48,614 bases of DNA. Origin: Spirobacillus cienkowskii (GTDB taxonomy: Bacteria > Bdellovibrionota_B > Oligoflexia > Silvanigrellales > Silvanigrellaceae). Positions 1-9,372 of the stretch are shown here, piece by piece; the stretch's first letter is position 1; every line of letters begins with the position of its first letter. A program made the translations under genes and the position numbers. The notes beneath the pieces were generated by a model. It was not told the origin of the DNA. It saw only the letters and a list, made by a program, of their open reading frames with translations, and searched no databases. The stretch lies in assembly GCA_003339605.1 (NCBI GenBank), contig QOVW01000004.1, forward strand, positions 1 to 48,614, given 5' to 3'.

Positions 1-36
1 ATATCATTAAATTTTATTAATAAAATTTAATGATAT
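1..36. repeat. Perfect 36-bp A+T-rich palindrome at the 3' end of the MenH-like gene
   Basis: The first 18 bases are the exact reverse complement of the next 18, so the whole block is a perfect palindrome with no loop. It covers the stop codon and last codons of the minus-strand hydrolase. As RNA it could form a weak, A+U-only hairpin at the end of that transcript. No G+C-rich stem is present, so a terminator role is inference. The block begins at the window edge and may extend beyond it. Confidence 0.5.
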
Positions 37-741
37 TTTAACAAATTCTGCTTGATTTTCCCATGGTGATCTGTGGCCACTATCTAAAATAGTTTTTGCT
101 TCAATTTTTTTATTAATATCTTTCATTTCATATAAAATTTTTATAAATTTTATATCATTTTCTCCAGCAAGCCATAAAATTGGAATATCTAAATTTTTAA
201 TTTTTTCTCGTAAATTTTCCTGCTTACCTAGAGAGAATTTATTTAAAATATTAGCAATCTCAATTTTGTTAAAATTATTTTCTGCACGGTTAAAATTAAT
301 TTTTGAGTTTAAAAATATATCTTGAGAATTCCATAAATGTAATACGAATTCCCATTTTTCAGTTAAAAAACGGTGCGACCATAATTTATCATTTAAAATT
401 CTTGCTTGCTTATCTGAGTTATTTAAGAGTCCTGGATTGGCAGATATTATAATTGCCGCATCCCATTTTTTACTTTCAATTAACGCGTGTAATGCAAGTC
501 TTCCTCCAAGAGAATAACCTATTAAAATATTTTTTTGATTAGTATCATTTTTATGCAAAACTGTTGCATTAAAGTTATTTGCCCAAGAATAAAAGCATCT
601 TTTTTTTTGATTGTTTTCATGTTTGCCTAAGTAATCATAAATATTATGAAATTTACAATCGTGTTCTTTAAAATCTTTTGCAAAGCAGTGCCAATCAGAG
701 GCAAGACCAAGAAATCCATGAAGAAAATGAAGATTCGTCAT
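7..741 (-). CDS. menH: MenH-like alpha/beta hydrolase (SHCHC synthase)
   Basis: This 244-residue protein has the fold signature and length of MenH, which eliminates pyruvate from SEPHCHC to give SHCHC in menaquinone biosynthesis. Visible features are the N-terminal HGFLG oxyanion-loop motif (residues 8-12), the nucleophile elbow GYSLGG with Ser77, an acid at Asp196 (GEND) and the final GH with His223. The stretches ANPGL and RFLTE after the nucleophile are typical of MenH rather than of generic esterases. ATG 741 has a GGAG ribosome site nine bases upstream. No other men gene lies in the window, so pathway membership rests on family resemblance. The membrane-quinone role suits the b558-type succinate dehydrogenase further on. 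Another small-substrate hydrolase is the main alternative. Confidence 0.75.
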   Translation of the reverse strand: MTNLHFLHGFLGLASDWHCFAKDFKEHDCKFHNIYDYLGKHENNQKKRCFYSWANNFNATVLHKNDTNQKNILIGYSLGGRLALHALIESKKWDAAIIISANPGLLNNSDKQARILNDKLWSHRFLTEKWEFVLHLWNSQDIFLNSKINFNRAENNFNKIEIANILNKFSLGKQENLREKIKNLDIPILWLAGENDIKFIKILYEMKDINKKIEAKTILDSGHRSPWENQAEFVKISLNFINKI

Positions 742-1126
742 TGTTAATGCTCCAGTTCTTTTTATTAAACAACGTATTTCTAATGCTAAAGCAAGCCATT
801 GTCCAACTTGATGGTGTGCATCTCAAAAAGGAATCCTTGCAAAAGAATTTAAAAGGTCGAAGGTTTGATATTCCTCAGGAGCTTTACTTATGGCTGATAA
901 TTGGTAATTAATTTTAATTTTTAATAAAAAATGGTAAGTTATTTTATAATAAAAGGATTAAATATCTTTTTAAATTGTTGACAAAGTATCTATAAAATTA
1001 TATTGCGTAATTTGTATTTGTTGTTTTTAATTATAGTATCTAAAATTAGATTACTTTTTTAACAAATTATAAATATTCTTATATCGTTAATTTATTTTAT
1101 TAATAAAAATAAAAAATGGATACTTT
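742..1126. other. Intergenic region between divergent menH-like and efflux genes
   Basis: This 385-base gap separates two divergently read genes, so both promoters should lie here. I see a perfect TTGACA box at 978-983 pointing toward the efflux operon. An open frame on the plus strand (ATG at 747, ending 911) is not convincing. A minus-strand frame continuous with the hydrolase is broken by a stop and lacks a start. The region after 900 is almost pure A+T. Confidence 0.5.
978..1004 (+). promoter_or_regulatory. Putative sigma-70-type promoter for the efflux operon
   Basis: A consensus TTGACA (978-983) is followed by TATATT (999-1004) with a 15-base spacer, shorter than the ideal 17. The next start codon downstream is that of the TolC-family gene at 1127. 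In DNA this A+T-rich the -10 box means little; the -35 hexamer is the real support. Confidence 0.35.
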
Positions 1127-2449
1127 ATGATGAATTTTAAAAAAATATTTATTTTTCTTTTGGTATTTCATAAGCAATTGTTAGCTCAAGACATACAGTC
1201 AGCAACTTTACCTAGTGCTGTTCTAACCTTATCTGAGTCTATGGACATTGCAGAAAAAAACTCAACGGAATTAAAACAATCACAGCAAAGCGTAGATTAT
1301 TACCAAAATGTCCATTTTTTAAACTATTTTAACATGCTTCCTTCGGTAATGGCGAGCGCTAAATACACTTGGACTCCACAAAGTCCTTCGAATATCAATA
1401 TGAATCAACTGCAAAACGCAAATTTACTCAACGTTACTGTAACTCAGCCTGTTACAGGTATTTTACAGTCCAGTTATAAATTAGGGCAGCTTACCTCCCA
1501 AACTGAGGCGGCAAAACAAGATCTTACTGCCACAAAAATAACCGCTCGAGTATCTGGCGCAATTGCATTTATAAAAGCCTACCAAGATTTACAAAATATT
1601 GAGATAAAAAAATTTGATTTAGACAACGCTAACCAACAATATCAAGAAACAAAAACTTTGTTTGAAAGCGGTGATGAAAATAAAACAAAAATAGATCTCT
1701 TGCAAATGCAAGCAAAGCTTTTAAATGCAGAAAGCGATTTTGAAACTGCAAAAAATCATTATTTAAATAGCCTTGCGAACTTAAAAAATATATTAAAAAT
1801 TGATAACAAATTAAATATTGAGTTAAAAGAAGATAATTTTTTAAATATTGAGCAACAAAAAATTCCTGAATTAAGTTTCTTAATTGAAAAATCTCTTAAT
1901 TTAAGAGGCGAAATAAAAAGCTTAAATTATAACATTAAAGCAAAAAATGATTCTATCAATCAAAGTATGTTTGATTTTTTTCCTAAACTTGATGCATTTA
2001 TAAATTATCAAAAAAGTTTTTCTTCATCTTCAAATTCTGATTTATCTACGTCTAATCCATTAAGCTTTGGTTTAAATTTTAATTGGCATATTTGGGATGG
2101 AGCAATAACGGTCGAAAATAAAATGACAAAAGTTTACGAATTGAATAAGTTAAAAACAGAAATGGATTCTAAAAAATATGCAATTATTTCGTCTGTAACT
2201 GAGTCTTACCAAAACTTAATAGCAGCAATTCAAGTTTTTCCAAAAATAAAGCTTGCAGCAAACACATTAGAAGAAGCATTTAAGCTTTCTAAAATAAAAT
2301 ATAAAACCGGAAATTTAAGTGCATCAGAATTGTTAAATGTACAAAATTCTTATGTTAGTGCTAAGTTAAATCTTGCAAAATTGCGTAGTGATATTGATTT
2401 ATCATGGATAAAACTACAAGGTGCAGTTGGTAATATCCCTAAATACTAA
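1127..2449 (+). CDS. TolC-family outer membrane efflux protein
   Basis: This 440-residue protein is an outer membrane factor of the TolC/OEP family, the trimeric beta-barrel and helical tunnel that lets a tripartite pump discharge across the outer membrane. It starts with a signal peptide (Lys-rich start, hydrophobic core, cleavage near LLAQD at about residue 20). Two similar halves follow, each rich in long amphipathic helices with Gln, Asn and Lys; the turn sequences near residues 80-115 and 280-330 look like barrel strands. Length matches the family (about 420-480). It is the first gene of an operon with the adaptor (18-base gap) and the RND pump. The start is a tandem ATG-ATG with only a poor ribosome site. 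The cargo cannot be deduced from sequence. Confidence 0.9.
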   Translation: MMNFKKIFIFLLVFHKQLLAQDIQSATLPSAVLTLSESMDIAEKNSTELKQSQQSVDYYQNVHFLNYFNMLPSVMASAKYTWTPQSPSNINMNQLQNANLLNVTVTQPVTGILQSSYKLGQLTSQTEAAKQDLTATKITARVSGAIAFIKAYQDLQNIEIKKFDLDNANQQYQETKTLFESGDENKTKIDLLQMQAKLLNAESDFETAKNHYLNSLANLKNILKIDNKLNIELKEDNFLNIEQQKIPELSFLIEKSLNLRGEIKSLNYNIKAKNDSINQSMFDFFPKLDAFINYQKSFSSSSNSDLSTSNPLSFGLNFNWHIWDGAITVENKMTKVYELNKLKTEMDSKKYAIISSVTESYQNLIAAIQVFPKIKLAANTLEEAFKLSKIKYKTGNLSASELLNVQNSYVSAKLNLAKLRSDIDLSWIKLQGAVGNIPKY

Positions 2450-2467
2450 AAAATTGAGGTTAATTAT

Positions 2468-3421
2468 ATGAAAAAAAATTTAAATAGTAAATTTTTATTA
2501 TATGTTGTTCTTTTACCATTCTTCTTAATGTCTTGTACTAAAAAAAATGAAAAAGCGTCTTTGCCAAATACTTCTGATACAAAATTAACAAACAATAATA
2601 TTGAAAAAAATGAAATTGATAATACAAAACAAGAATTAAGTTCTGTTGACTTAAATATTAAGAATGAGCAAGATAAAATTACAAATCAAGAATCAAGTGT
2701 AAATGATTCAAGCAATAAAAAAATTTCTAACCCTAGAATTCCTGCAACACTTATTCCAGAAAATCAAAGCTCTCTTGGTTTTTTAACTTCTGGATCCTTA
2801 AAATTTACATATGTTAGGCCTGGGGATGAAGTGAAGCAAGGACAATTGCTTGCTTCACTTGAAGATAAGCAAGCTGAATTAGATGTTAATACAGCAAAAA
2901 TTGAAGTAGAAAAACGAAAAATGGCAATAGCACAGCAAGAAAAAGTTGTGAACCGAATTGAAATGCAATTTAAAAATGGAATAGTCAATCAGGCTACTTT
3001 AGAAAAAGAAAAAGATACATTAATTTTAAATAGTTTAGAATTAAAAACTGCCTTAGAAAATTTAAAAGGTAAAGAGTATATATTAAATTCTACTAAATTA
3101 TTAGCTCCATACAATGGAGTTATTACACAATTATATAAATATAAAGGAGATTATTTAAATATTGGAGTTCCAGTATTTCAAATTACTCAAATAAAAAACT
3201 ATAAGCTTTCTGCAAAAATTCCTATTACTTATTATGATAAATTTAAAACAGGAATGAAAATAGAAATCAATAACCCAATTACTGGAAAATCAGGGTTTGC
3301 TTTTGTTGATAAAGTTGTTCCTGTTATTGATCCATCTTTAAGAACATTTGATATTTATGCAAAAATTGATGGTTTTAATGATAATTTATCTCCAGGCTCA
3401 TTTTTGGAAATTATATTATAA
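2468..3421 (+). CDS. RND efflux periplasmic adaptor, lipoprotein (HlyD/AcrA family)
   Basis: This 317-residue membrane fusion protein bridges an RND pump and a TolC-type channel. It has a lipoprotein signal with the lipobox LMSC (Cys at about residue 23), so it should be anchored by lipid to the inner membrane. An unusually long Asn/Lys/Glu/Ser-rich linker runs to about residue 90. Then come a lipoyl-like half (PGDEVKQGQ), a helical hairpin at about 135-205, the second lipoyl half (LLAPYNGVI) and a beta-barrel domain to the C-terminus. The usual C-terminal membrane-proximal domain is short, so the protein is smaller than the 370-400 residues of AcrA. Gene order (channel, adaptor, pump) and tight spacing support one transport complex. 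Confidence 0.9.
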   Translation: MKKNLNSKFLLYVVLLPFFLMSCTKKNEKASLPNTSDTKLTNNNIEKNEIDNTKQELSSVDLNIKNEQDKITNQESSVNDSSNKKISNPRIPATLIPENQSSLGFLTSGSLKFTYVRPGDEVKQGQLLASLEDKQAELDVNTAKIEVEKRKMAIAQQEKVVNRIEMQFKNGIVNQATLEKEKDTLILNSLELKTALENLKGKEYILNSTKLLAPYNGVITQLYKYKGDYLNIGVPVFQITQIKNYKLSAKIPITYYDKFKTGMKIEINNPITGKSGFAFVDKVVPVIDPSLRTFDIYAKIDGFNDNLSPGSFLEIIL

Positions 3422-3450
3422 ATATTTAGCATAATCTTAAGAGAGTTTTT

Positions 3451-6400
3451 ATGTATTTAGCAAAAGTTTCTATTAAACGACCATATTTTATTTCAATGAT
3501 TAATTTATTAATTTTAATATTTGGATTAGTGAGTTTTCCAAAGCTACCAGTGCAAGAAAATCCGAATGTTGAATTGCCTTTTGTAAGTATCAGTGTTCGT
3601 TATCCCGGAGTAAATCCTAAAACCGCCGAAGATTTATTACTAAAACCTTTAGAAAATGAATTAAAAGGAGTGTCTGGGTTAAAAGAAATGCGGGGTTCTG
3701 CTTACCAAGATGGTGCGAGAGTTTTTTTAAAATTTAGCTTAAATATAAAAATTGATAATGCTGTTTCTGATGTCCGTGATAAATTAAATGCTATCCGTTT
3801 TCCTTCTGGGGTAGAAACTCCAATAATAAGAAAAATTAATGATGATGATAATAGTATAATGTCATTAAGTGTTACTTCAGATACTCTCTCTTTTAAAGAA
3901 TTGTCAGATTTTGTTAATAATGATTTACAAGCGCATCTTCAAACTATTGATGGTGTAGGTGATGTTTCTGTTTATGGTGATCAAACAAAAGAAATTCAAA
4001 TTCAATTAAATCCATCTATTATTCATGCAATGAAAATATCACCTACTGAAATTGAACAAAATATTAAAAATCAAATATTAAATGAACCTTCTGGTGTATT
4101 GAGAGGAAATGAAAAAAATGTAGGAATATCGACTTATAGTATTCCTACACAAATAGACTCTGTTGCAAAGTTACCTTTAAATTTAAAAAATAACACAATT
4201 ATTCGCTTAGAAGATATAGCAAAAATTAAAGATACGTATGCAGATCCTGTTACATATAGTGAGTTAAATGGTAAAAAAACTATTTCTTTAGATGTTTTTA
4301 AAAAATCACAAGGAAATGTTGTTAATATTAGTAAAAATGTAAAAAAAATGATTAACAAATACAATATTGATAATAATAAAAATATTGAAATCGTAATTGT
4401 TAATGATAATTCAAACTTTATTTCAGAAGTCGTTCGCTCTCGTATTTTTGAATTGATATTGGCAATAATATTTGCGGTAGCTGTTGTTTATGTTTTTTTG
4501 CATAATTGGAGAAATACTTTAATTTGTGCAGTTGCAATTCCTGTTTCGTTGATAGGGACATTTTTTGTCGCGAATTATTTAAATTTTTCCATTAATTATT
4601 TGACTTTAGTTGCTTTAACGTTATCGGTTGGTATTTTAGTTGATGATGCTATTGTTGTGATAGAAAATATTCACAGACATTTATTAATGGGAAAAAAGCC
4701 GCTTAAAGCGGCTGCAGATGGGGCAAGCGAAATTGGATTTGCAGCAATAGCAGTTACACTTGCAATTGTTGCAGTTTTTATTCCAGTTGCTTTTATGGAT
4801 GGAGTGTTTGGGCGATATTTTTATGAATTTGGCGTAACGGTTGCAACTGCGGTTTTGATTTCTTTATTGGTAGCTTTAACTTTAGTTCCAATGTTAAGTA
4901 GCAAATTTTTGAAAGAAAATATTGAAAATAGCTCTAATAAAAATCCTTTTGAAATTAAGTTTAATTCAAAACTAGATCAGGTTCAAATTGTCTATAAAAA
5001 TTTATTACAAAAAGTATTAAAATATAAAAAATCTTCAGTATTTTTAGGTTTTATAATATTTATATTAAGTATAGTATTGCTTAATTTTGTTCCAAAAAGT
5101 TTTGTTCCAGAAGAAAATAATAATGTAGCACATTTTAATTTTTATTTAGAAAAAGGGACTAACTTAAATTCTTCAATTGCTAGGGGGCAAGAGCTAGATA
5201 AATATATTAGAAAACTTTCTGGTGTTGAAAATGTAGTTATGAATGTTGGTTCAGGAAAAAATAGTTCTTTTAGTAACATTCAATATATAATTACGCTTGT
5301 AGCATCTGGTAAAAGAAATTTTTCAAAAAATGAATTTATTAGTTTTTTGCAAAATGATGCAAAAAAATTTCTTCGATCTGATAAAGAAAAATTTATGATG
5401 AATGATGGATATCCACCTATACAAGTAAATTTGTTTTCAATGAATACAGAGTTAATTAATGAATATTCAAAAAAAGTTATTGAATATATGCATACTTTGC
5501 CAAAAATCTCTGGAATAAAAAGTTCATTAGAAGATCCAATTCAAGAATTGAGAGTAGTACCAGATCTTTTAAAGGCAGCATCATTAAACGTTGATCCAAA
5601 AGAAATTTTTAATGTATTAAAATTACTTTACGGTGGTGTAAAAGTAGGGAATTTTTATGCTGATGGCAAATTTTATGAAATTAAAATTATGCTACCTTTA
5701 TTGCAAAATCAAACTTTGTCTGATTTAAATGGGGTTTTAATTCCGACTAAAGACGGTTCTTCTGTTTTGTTATCAAGTGTAGCATCTATTGAAAATATTT
5801 ATTCTGATGCTGTAATTAGTCACTTAAATGGTAATAATATGATGAGAATTACTGCAAATTATTTAGGTTCTGATTTAAATAAGGTTACAATGCAAATTCA
5901 AGAGTTTGTAAATTCTACAAAACCATTTAATATTTCAAATAATTTTAGCGGTAATGCAGAAAGTTTACAAGAGTTAATTTCAACGGTTGCTTATACTTTA
6001 TTATTGTCTTGTATTTTTATTTTTATGGTACTCGCTGCTCAATTTGAAAGCTTTAAAGCTCCTTTATCCATTATGTTGAGTATTCCTTTTGCATTTTCTG
6101 GTTCGTTTATTGGGTTATTAATAACAAGGCAGCCTTTAACAATTTACTCTATGATAGGAATTATTATGTTGATGGGTCTTGTAACCAAAAATGCAATTTT
6201 ACTTATAGAGTTTACGCAGCAAAAAATTACGCAAGGTAATGATGTTGTCAGTTCTCTTTTAGAAGCTACTCAGGTTCGATTTCGTCCTATTATGATGACA
6301 ACTCTTACAATGATTGCCGGAATGATTCCTATGTTATTTAGTAAAGAAGCAGGAAGTGTTAGTATGGGAGTTACTGTTATTGGCGGATTAATTTCATCAA

Positions 6401-6474
6401 CTTTGCTAACTTTATTTATTGTGCCTTGTGCATACTGTATTTTAAATAGAATAAAATTAAAAAGTAATTATTAA
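3451..6474 (+). CDS. RND-family efflux pump permease (AcrB/MdtC type)
   Basis: This 1007-residue protein is a proton-driven RND transporter of the hydrophobe/amphiphile family. The N-terminal membrane helix (residues 8-30) leads into a porter domain. A six-helix block follows that carries VDDAIVVIENI at about residues 397-407, whose two Asp residues relay protons in AcrB. After a second porter domain, the second helix block has the conserved Lys in GLVTKNAILLIEF (about residue 914). The FRPIMMTTLTMIAGM motif is also present. Length is slightly below the usual 1020-1050. It is the third gene of the operon and ends ten bases from the convergent pncB with no obvious terminator between. Substrate specificity (drug versus metal) is not readable, but the motifs exclude the heavy-metal CusA branch. 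Confidence 0.93.
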   Translation: MYLAKVSIKRPYFISMINLLILIFGLVSFPKLPVQENPNVELPFVSISVRYPGVNPKTAEDLLLKPLENELKGVSGLKEMRGSAYQDGARVFLKFSLNIKIDNAVSDVRDKLNAIRFPSGVETPIIRKINDDDNSIMSLSVTSDTLSFKELSDFVNNDLQAHLQTIDGVGDVSVYGDQTKEIQIQLNPSIIHAMKISPTEIEQNIKNQILNEPSGVLRGNEKNVGISTYSIPTQIDSVAKLPLNLKNNTIIRLEDIAKIKDTYADPVTYSELNGKKTISLDVFKKSQGNVVNISKNVKKMINKYNIDNNKNIEIVIVNDNSNFISEVVRSRIFELILAIIFAVAVVYVFLHNWRNTLICAVAIPVSLIGTFFVANYLNFSINYLTLVALTLSVGILVDDAIVVIENIHRHLLMGKKPLKAAADGASEIGFAAIAVTLAIVAVFIPVAFMDGVFGRYFYEFGVTVATAVLISLLVALTLVPMLSSKFLKENIENSSNKNPFEIKFNSKLDQVQIVYKNLLQKVLKYKKSSVFLGFIIFILSIVLLNFVPKSFVPEENNNVAHFNFYLEKGTNLNSSIARGQELDKYIRKLSGVENVVMNVGSGKNSSFSNIQYIITLVASGKRNFSKNEFISFLQNDAKKFLRSDKEKFMMNDGYPPIQVNLFSMNTELINEYSKKVIEYMHTLPKISGIKSSLEDPIQELRVVPDLLKAASLNVDPKEIFNVLKLLYGGVKVGNFYADGKFYEIKIMLPLLQNQTLSDLNGVLIPTKDGSSVLLSSVASIENIYSDAVISHLNGNNMMRITANYLGSDLNKVTMQIQEFVNSTKPFNISNNFSGNAESLQELISTVAYTLLLSCIFIFMVLAAQFESFKAPLSIMLSIPFAFSGSFIGLLITRQPLTIYSMIGIIMLMGLVTKNAILLIEFTQQKITQGNDVVSSLLEATQVRFRPIMMTTLTMIAGMIPMLFSKEAGSVSMGVTVIGGLISSTLLTLFIVPCAYCILNRIKLKSNY

Positions 6475-6484
6475 AGTGAGTTTG

Positions 6485-7948
6485 TTATTTGTTTTCTTTA
6501 ATTAAATTTTCTTTTATTTCGTAAAGATTTTTTTCTAAACCAATTGGGTAAATTTCAGAATTTAATATTTTTTTGTATTTTTGATTGAGTTTGCTTAAAT
6601 TATTGAGGGTATTTTTTCTGATTTCTTCGATATTGGGGCATTCATAAACTAAATTTCCATTTTTAAATATTGGAATTAATAAATCTTGAAAATCATTTTT
6701 ATTAGAATTTACTATAGAAGAATTGAAATTGCTTAAAGAATAGGTGCTATTTTCTTCTTTTTGGTTAAAAGATAGTTCATCATAAATCATATCTGAAACA
6801 TATTCATTATTGGATTGAAATCTTCTAATTTGTAAAATTCCAGGTGTTGAAATTTTAATAGCCTGATTTGAAATTTTAATTTTATATTTCCACTCGTTAT
6901 TGATATAAATAGCAGATAACTTATATACAGCTCCTAAAGCAGGTTCATCAAATGCAGTAACAAGTTGGGTGCCTACGCCTAATGATGATATATTTGAGTT
7001 TTCTTCTTTGAGTTTGGTAATAATATATTCGTTCAAATCGTTACTAGCTATAATAGCTGTGTCTTTAAATCCTGCTTCATCTAATAATTTTCTAGCAGTA
7101 TTACTTAATTGTGCTAGATCTCCAGAATCTAAGCGTATTCCTTTAAGAGTTTTTCCTTTACTTTTTAGGTAGTGCCCTACCTTAATGGCATTTTTGATAC
7201 CATCTATAGTATTATATGTATCAACAAGAAGAACTGCATTATCTGGCATAGATTCTGCAATTGCGTAAAAAGAATCCAATTCGTTTGCAAAAGACATTAC
7301 CCAACTGTGTGAGTGGGTTCCTTTAACAGGAATTCCAAATATTTTTCCAGCAAGAACGTTCGATGTTCCATTGCAACCACCAATATAAGCAGCTCGACTG
7401 GCGCTCAGCGCACCATCAATTCCTTGCGCCCTTCTGGCTCCTAACTCAAATACAGGTATGTTTTCTGCAGCGTTAACAATACGAGCTGCTTTGGTTGAAA
7501 TAAGTGTATGAAAGTTGATGATATTCAGAAGTGGTGTTTCGAGAAGTTGGCATTGTGCAATGGGACCAGAAATTCTAAGAATTGGCTCGTTTGGAAAAAT
7601 GACCGTGCCTTCTGGAACAGCTTCTATACTGCAAGTAAATTTTAAATCTTTTAAATAATCTAAAAATTTGGGATCAAAAAGACAGTTGCTGTTAGAGTCT
7701 TTTAAAGATTTTAAATATTCGAGATCGCTTTCTTGAAAATTAAAATTTTTTATAAATTCTATGGCAATTTCAAGTCCGGAAGCAATAGAATATCCTCCAT
7801 GAAAAGGATTTTTTCTAAAGTAAAGATGAAAAACGCTGTGTTGTTCTGCAATACCTGTTTTCCAATATCCGTAAGCCATCGTAATTTGGTAAAAATCTGT
7901 CATTAGAGCTAAAGAATTTGTATAAACTTTTTTTAAAAATGAAGACAT
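6485..7948 (-). CDS. pncB: Nicotinate phosphoribosyltransferase
   Basis: This enzyme converts nicotinate and PRPP to nicotinate mononucleotide at the expense of ATP, the entry of the NAD salvage pathway. The N-terminus has TDFYQITMAYGYW. The core has FELGARRAQG, the stretch GTSNVLAGKIFGIPVKGTH and the following SHSW, which contains the His phosphorylated in this family, then VDTYNT and IRLDSGDLAQLS for phosphate and ribose binding. Length is about 487 residues, typical of the long bacterial form. I start at ATG 7948; an in-frame TTG at 7966 lacks a ribosome site, while the ATG has only a weak one. The gene follows the oligopeptide-binding-like gene by 26 bases on the same strand, so they are probably cotranscribed. 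Confidence 0.93.
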   Translation of the reverse strand: MSSFLKKVYTNSLALMTDFYQITMAYGYWKTGIAEQHSVFHLYFRKNPFHGGYSIASGLEIAIEFIKNFNFQESDLEYLKSLKDSNSNCLFDPKFLDYLKDLKFTCSIEAVPEGTVIFPNEPILRISGPIAQCQLLETPLLNIINFHTLISTKAARIVNAAENIPVFELGARRAQGIDGALSASRAAYIGGCNGTSNVLAGKIFGIPVKGTHSHSWVMSFANELDSFYAIAESMPDNAVLLVDTYNTIDGIKNAIKVGHYLKSKGKTLKGIRLDSGDLAQLSNTARKLLDEAGFKDTAIIASNDLNEYIITKLKEENSNISSLGVGTQLVTAFDEPALGAVYKLSAIYINNEWKYKIKISNQAIKISTPGILQIRRFQSNNEYVSDMIYDELSFNQKEENSTYSLSNFNSSIVNSNKNDFQDLLIPIFKNGNLVYECPNIEEIRKNTLNNLSKLNQKYKKILNSEIYPIGLEKNLYEIKENLIKENK

Positions 7949-7974
7949 AAATTGAAACCTATTCAAAGCATTAG

Positions 7975-9372
7975 TTAATTTTTATTTAAAGAGAAGTAAA
8001 GTTCTTTATTTTTAGAAATATTTAGAACAATAGGTAATTTTTTTCTTGAAAATGAATGCATATAAAACCTAAAAATAGGTACAATTGAAATTTCGGTATA
8101 TGCCGCTATTTCAAACTTACTCAGCTCTTTTTCGCTAACAGGAATTGTTGCTGCAGATCGTACTGTGATCTCTTTTAAACTGTTTAAAGTTTTTGGAAAA
8201 TTTTCTAGGTATTCTGTTGTAAAGCTTGAATTTAATAAGCTTTGCAACCAAATTTGGCGGTTATTATGAATTCTATCAATAAAAATTTGGAGATCAGCTC
8301 GAGCTGTTGAGTTTTCTTCTAATGACTTATCTATCCAAGAGATATTCACGCCGGATTTATTAGCATATTGTTCGAACTTTAACATGACTTTATTTTTGGC
8401 AGACCCGTAAGGAATAGAAATTTTAATTTCTCGAATATGGTTTGGAATTTGTACAAGTTTTTTAGGCCATTGGGTTTCTTCTGAGTCTCCAGGCTCATTT
8501 TTTTCAAAATGACTTTTGGCAATATAATAGTTGTCATTATCAGACAGACTTAATGCAATAGATCTCAAAATACTAGAAATTGCCAATCGCGTATCTTTTT
8601 CTGCAAAAGTTGCGCTTTTGGAATCAAATATCGCTATAAATGTCTGCATATATTGACTTCTATTAACATTAAAACTTTCAAAAGTTTCATTTACTCTTTT
8701 GTACTTATTAAAATCTGAAGAATTGAAATAGAAATCGAATCCTTCATGTGAATTTGATGTACAGAGTTCAATTTGATTGCCTAATGCATTCAAAAAATAA
8801 CTACCATTTTCATAACGTATAGGGTATTTGCTAACCAGGTCAAATTTTTCTGGGTGATATTCTTTGTGTGTCGATGAATTAATCCGAACAGGCCATATGA
8901 CATTCCCTGCGGCTGTAAAGCTTAAAGCTTCTTCTAAAACACCTAATATTTTTTCGATTTGTGTTTCAAAATAAAGTTTAAATTTAATTGGGGAAATTAT
9001 CTCAACTCCCGCATATTTTCTTGTTTCCCAACCCGGCTTATTTATGTCTTCTGTGCCTTTGACACGTATAAATGAAGAATATTCTCTATAAGTAATTCCT
9101 TTAGCAATAGCCATTGCGGCTTCAAAGCTACTAACAGGTGTCCCATCTTGCCAAGTTGCAGTCAGTGATACAGTGGCTTCAAAACTATTATTTTCTGGGT
9201 CGAAAGAGTAATTTTCTAGTATACCCTCTTGTTGATTATCTCTATCAATAAATGGTTTGAGTACTAATAATAAGTAACCAAGCTTTTTAAGATTTTTAAT
9301 TTCGCAAAATGGATAAAAGTCTATTTTAGACACGCCAGTACAATAACGATAGGATATATTTCTTATATTCAT
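7975..9372 (-). CDS. SBP family 5-like protein without signal peptide
   Basis: The 465-residue product resembles the extracellular solute-binding protein family 5 (OppA/DppA/SgrR type). The clues are the WQDGTPVSSFEAAMAI stretch near residue 80, matching the W-x-DG-xP-x-x-x-x-D/E-V/A motif, and DTRLAISSILRSIALS, matching the usual R-x-AI-x-x-A-x-D/S-R stretch. There is no signal peptide or lipobox: the start is polar and charged. The protein may therefore stay in the cytosol, like the ligand-binding half of SgrR, but no DNA-binding domain is visible. I chose ATG 9372 because CAGGAG lies 11 bases upstream; a TTG at 9426 would add 18 residues. No Opp/Dpp permease is nearby. It sits just upstream of pncB on the same strand. 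The family call is moderate and the function unknown. Confidence 0.6.
   Translation of the reverse strand: MNIRNISYRYCTGVSKIDFYPFCEIKNLKKLGYLLLVLKPFIDRDNQQEGILENYSFDPENNSFEATVSLTATWQDGTPVSSFEAAMAIAKGITYREYSSFIRVKGTEDINKPGWETRKYAGVEIISPIKFKLYFETQIEKILGVLEEALSFTAAGNVIWPVRINSSTHKEYHPEKFDLVSKYPIRYENGSYFLNALGNQIELCTSNSHEGFDFYFNSSDFNKYKRVNETFESFNVNRSQYMQTFIAIFDSKSATFAEKDTRLAISSILRSIALSLSDNDNYYIAKSHFEKNEPGDSEETQWPKKLVQIPNHIREIKISIPYGSAKNKVMLKFEQYANKSGVNISWIDKSLEENSTARADLQIFIDRIHNNRQIWLQSLLNSSFTTEYLENFPKTLNSLKEITVRSAATIPVSEKELSKFEIAAYTEISIVPIFRFYMHSFSRKKLPIVLNISKNKELYFSLNKN

Noticed and set aside
742-900. Protein-like frame on the minus strand in phase with the MenH-like gene
   Set aside because: A stop interrupts it and no start is present; ATG 741 with GGAG explains the gene.
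678-911. 77-residue plus-strand open frame overlapping the MenH-like start
   Set aside because: It overlaps a convincing gene antisense, has no ribosome site at its first ATG and no recognisable family; the later ATG 747 is also unsupported.
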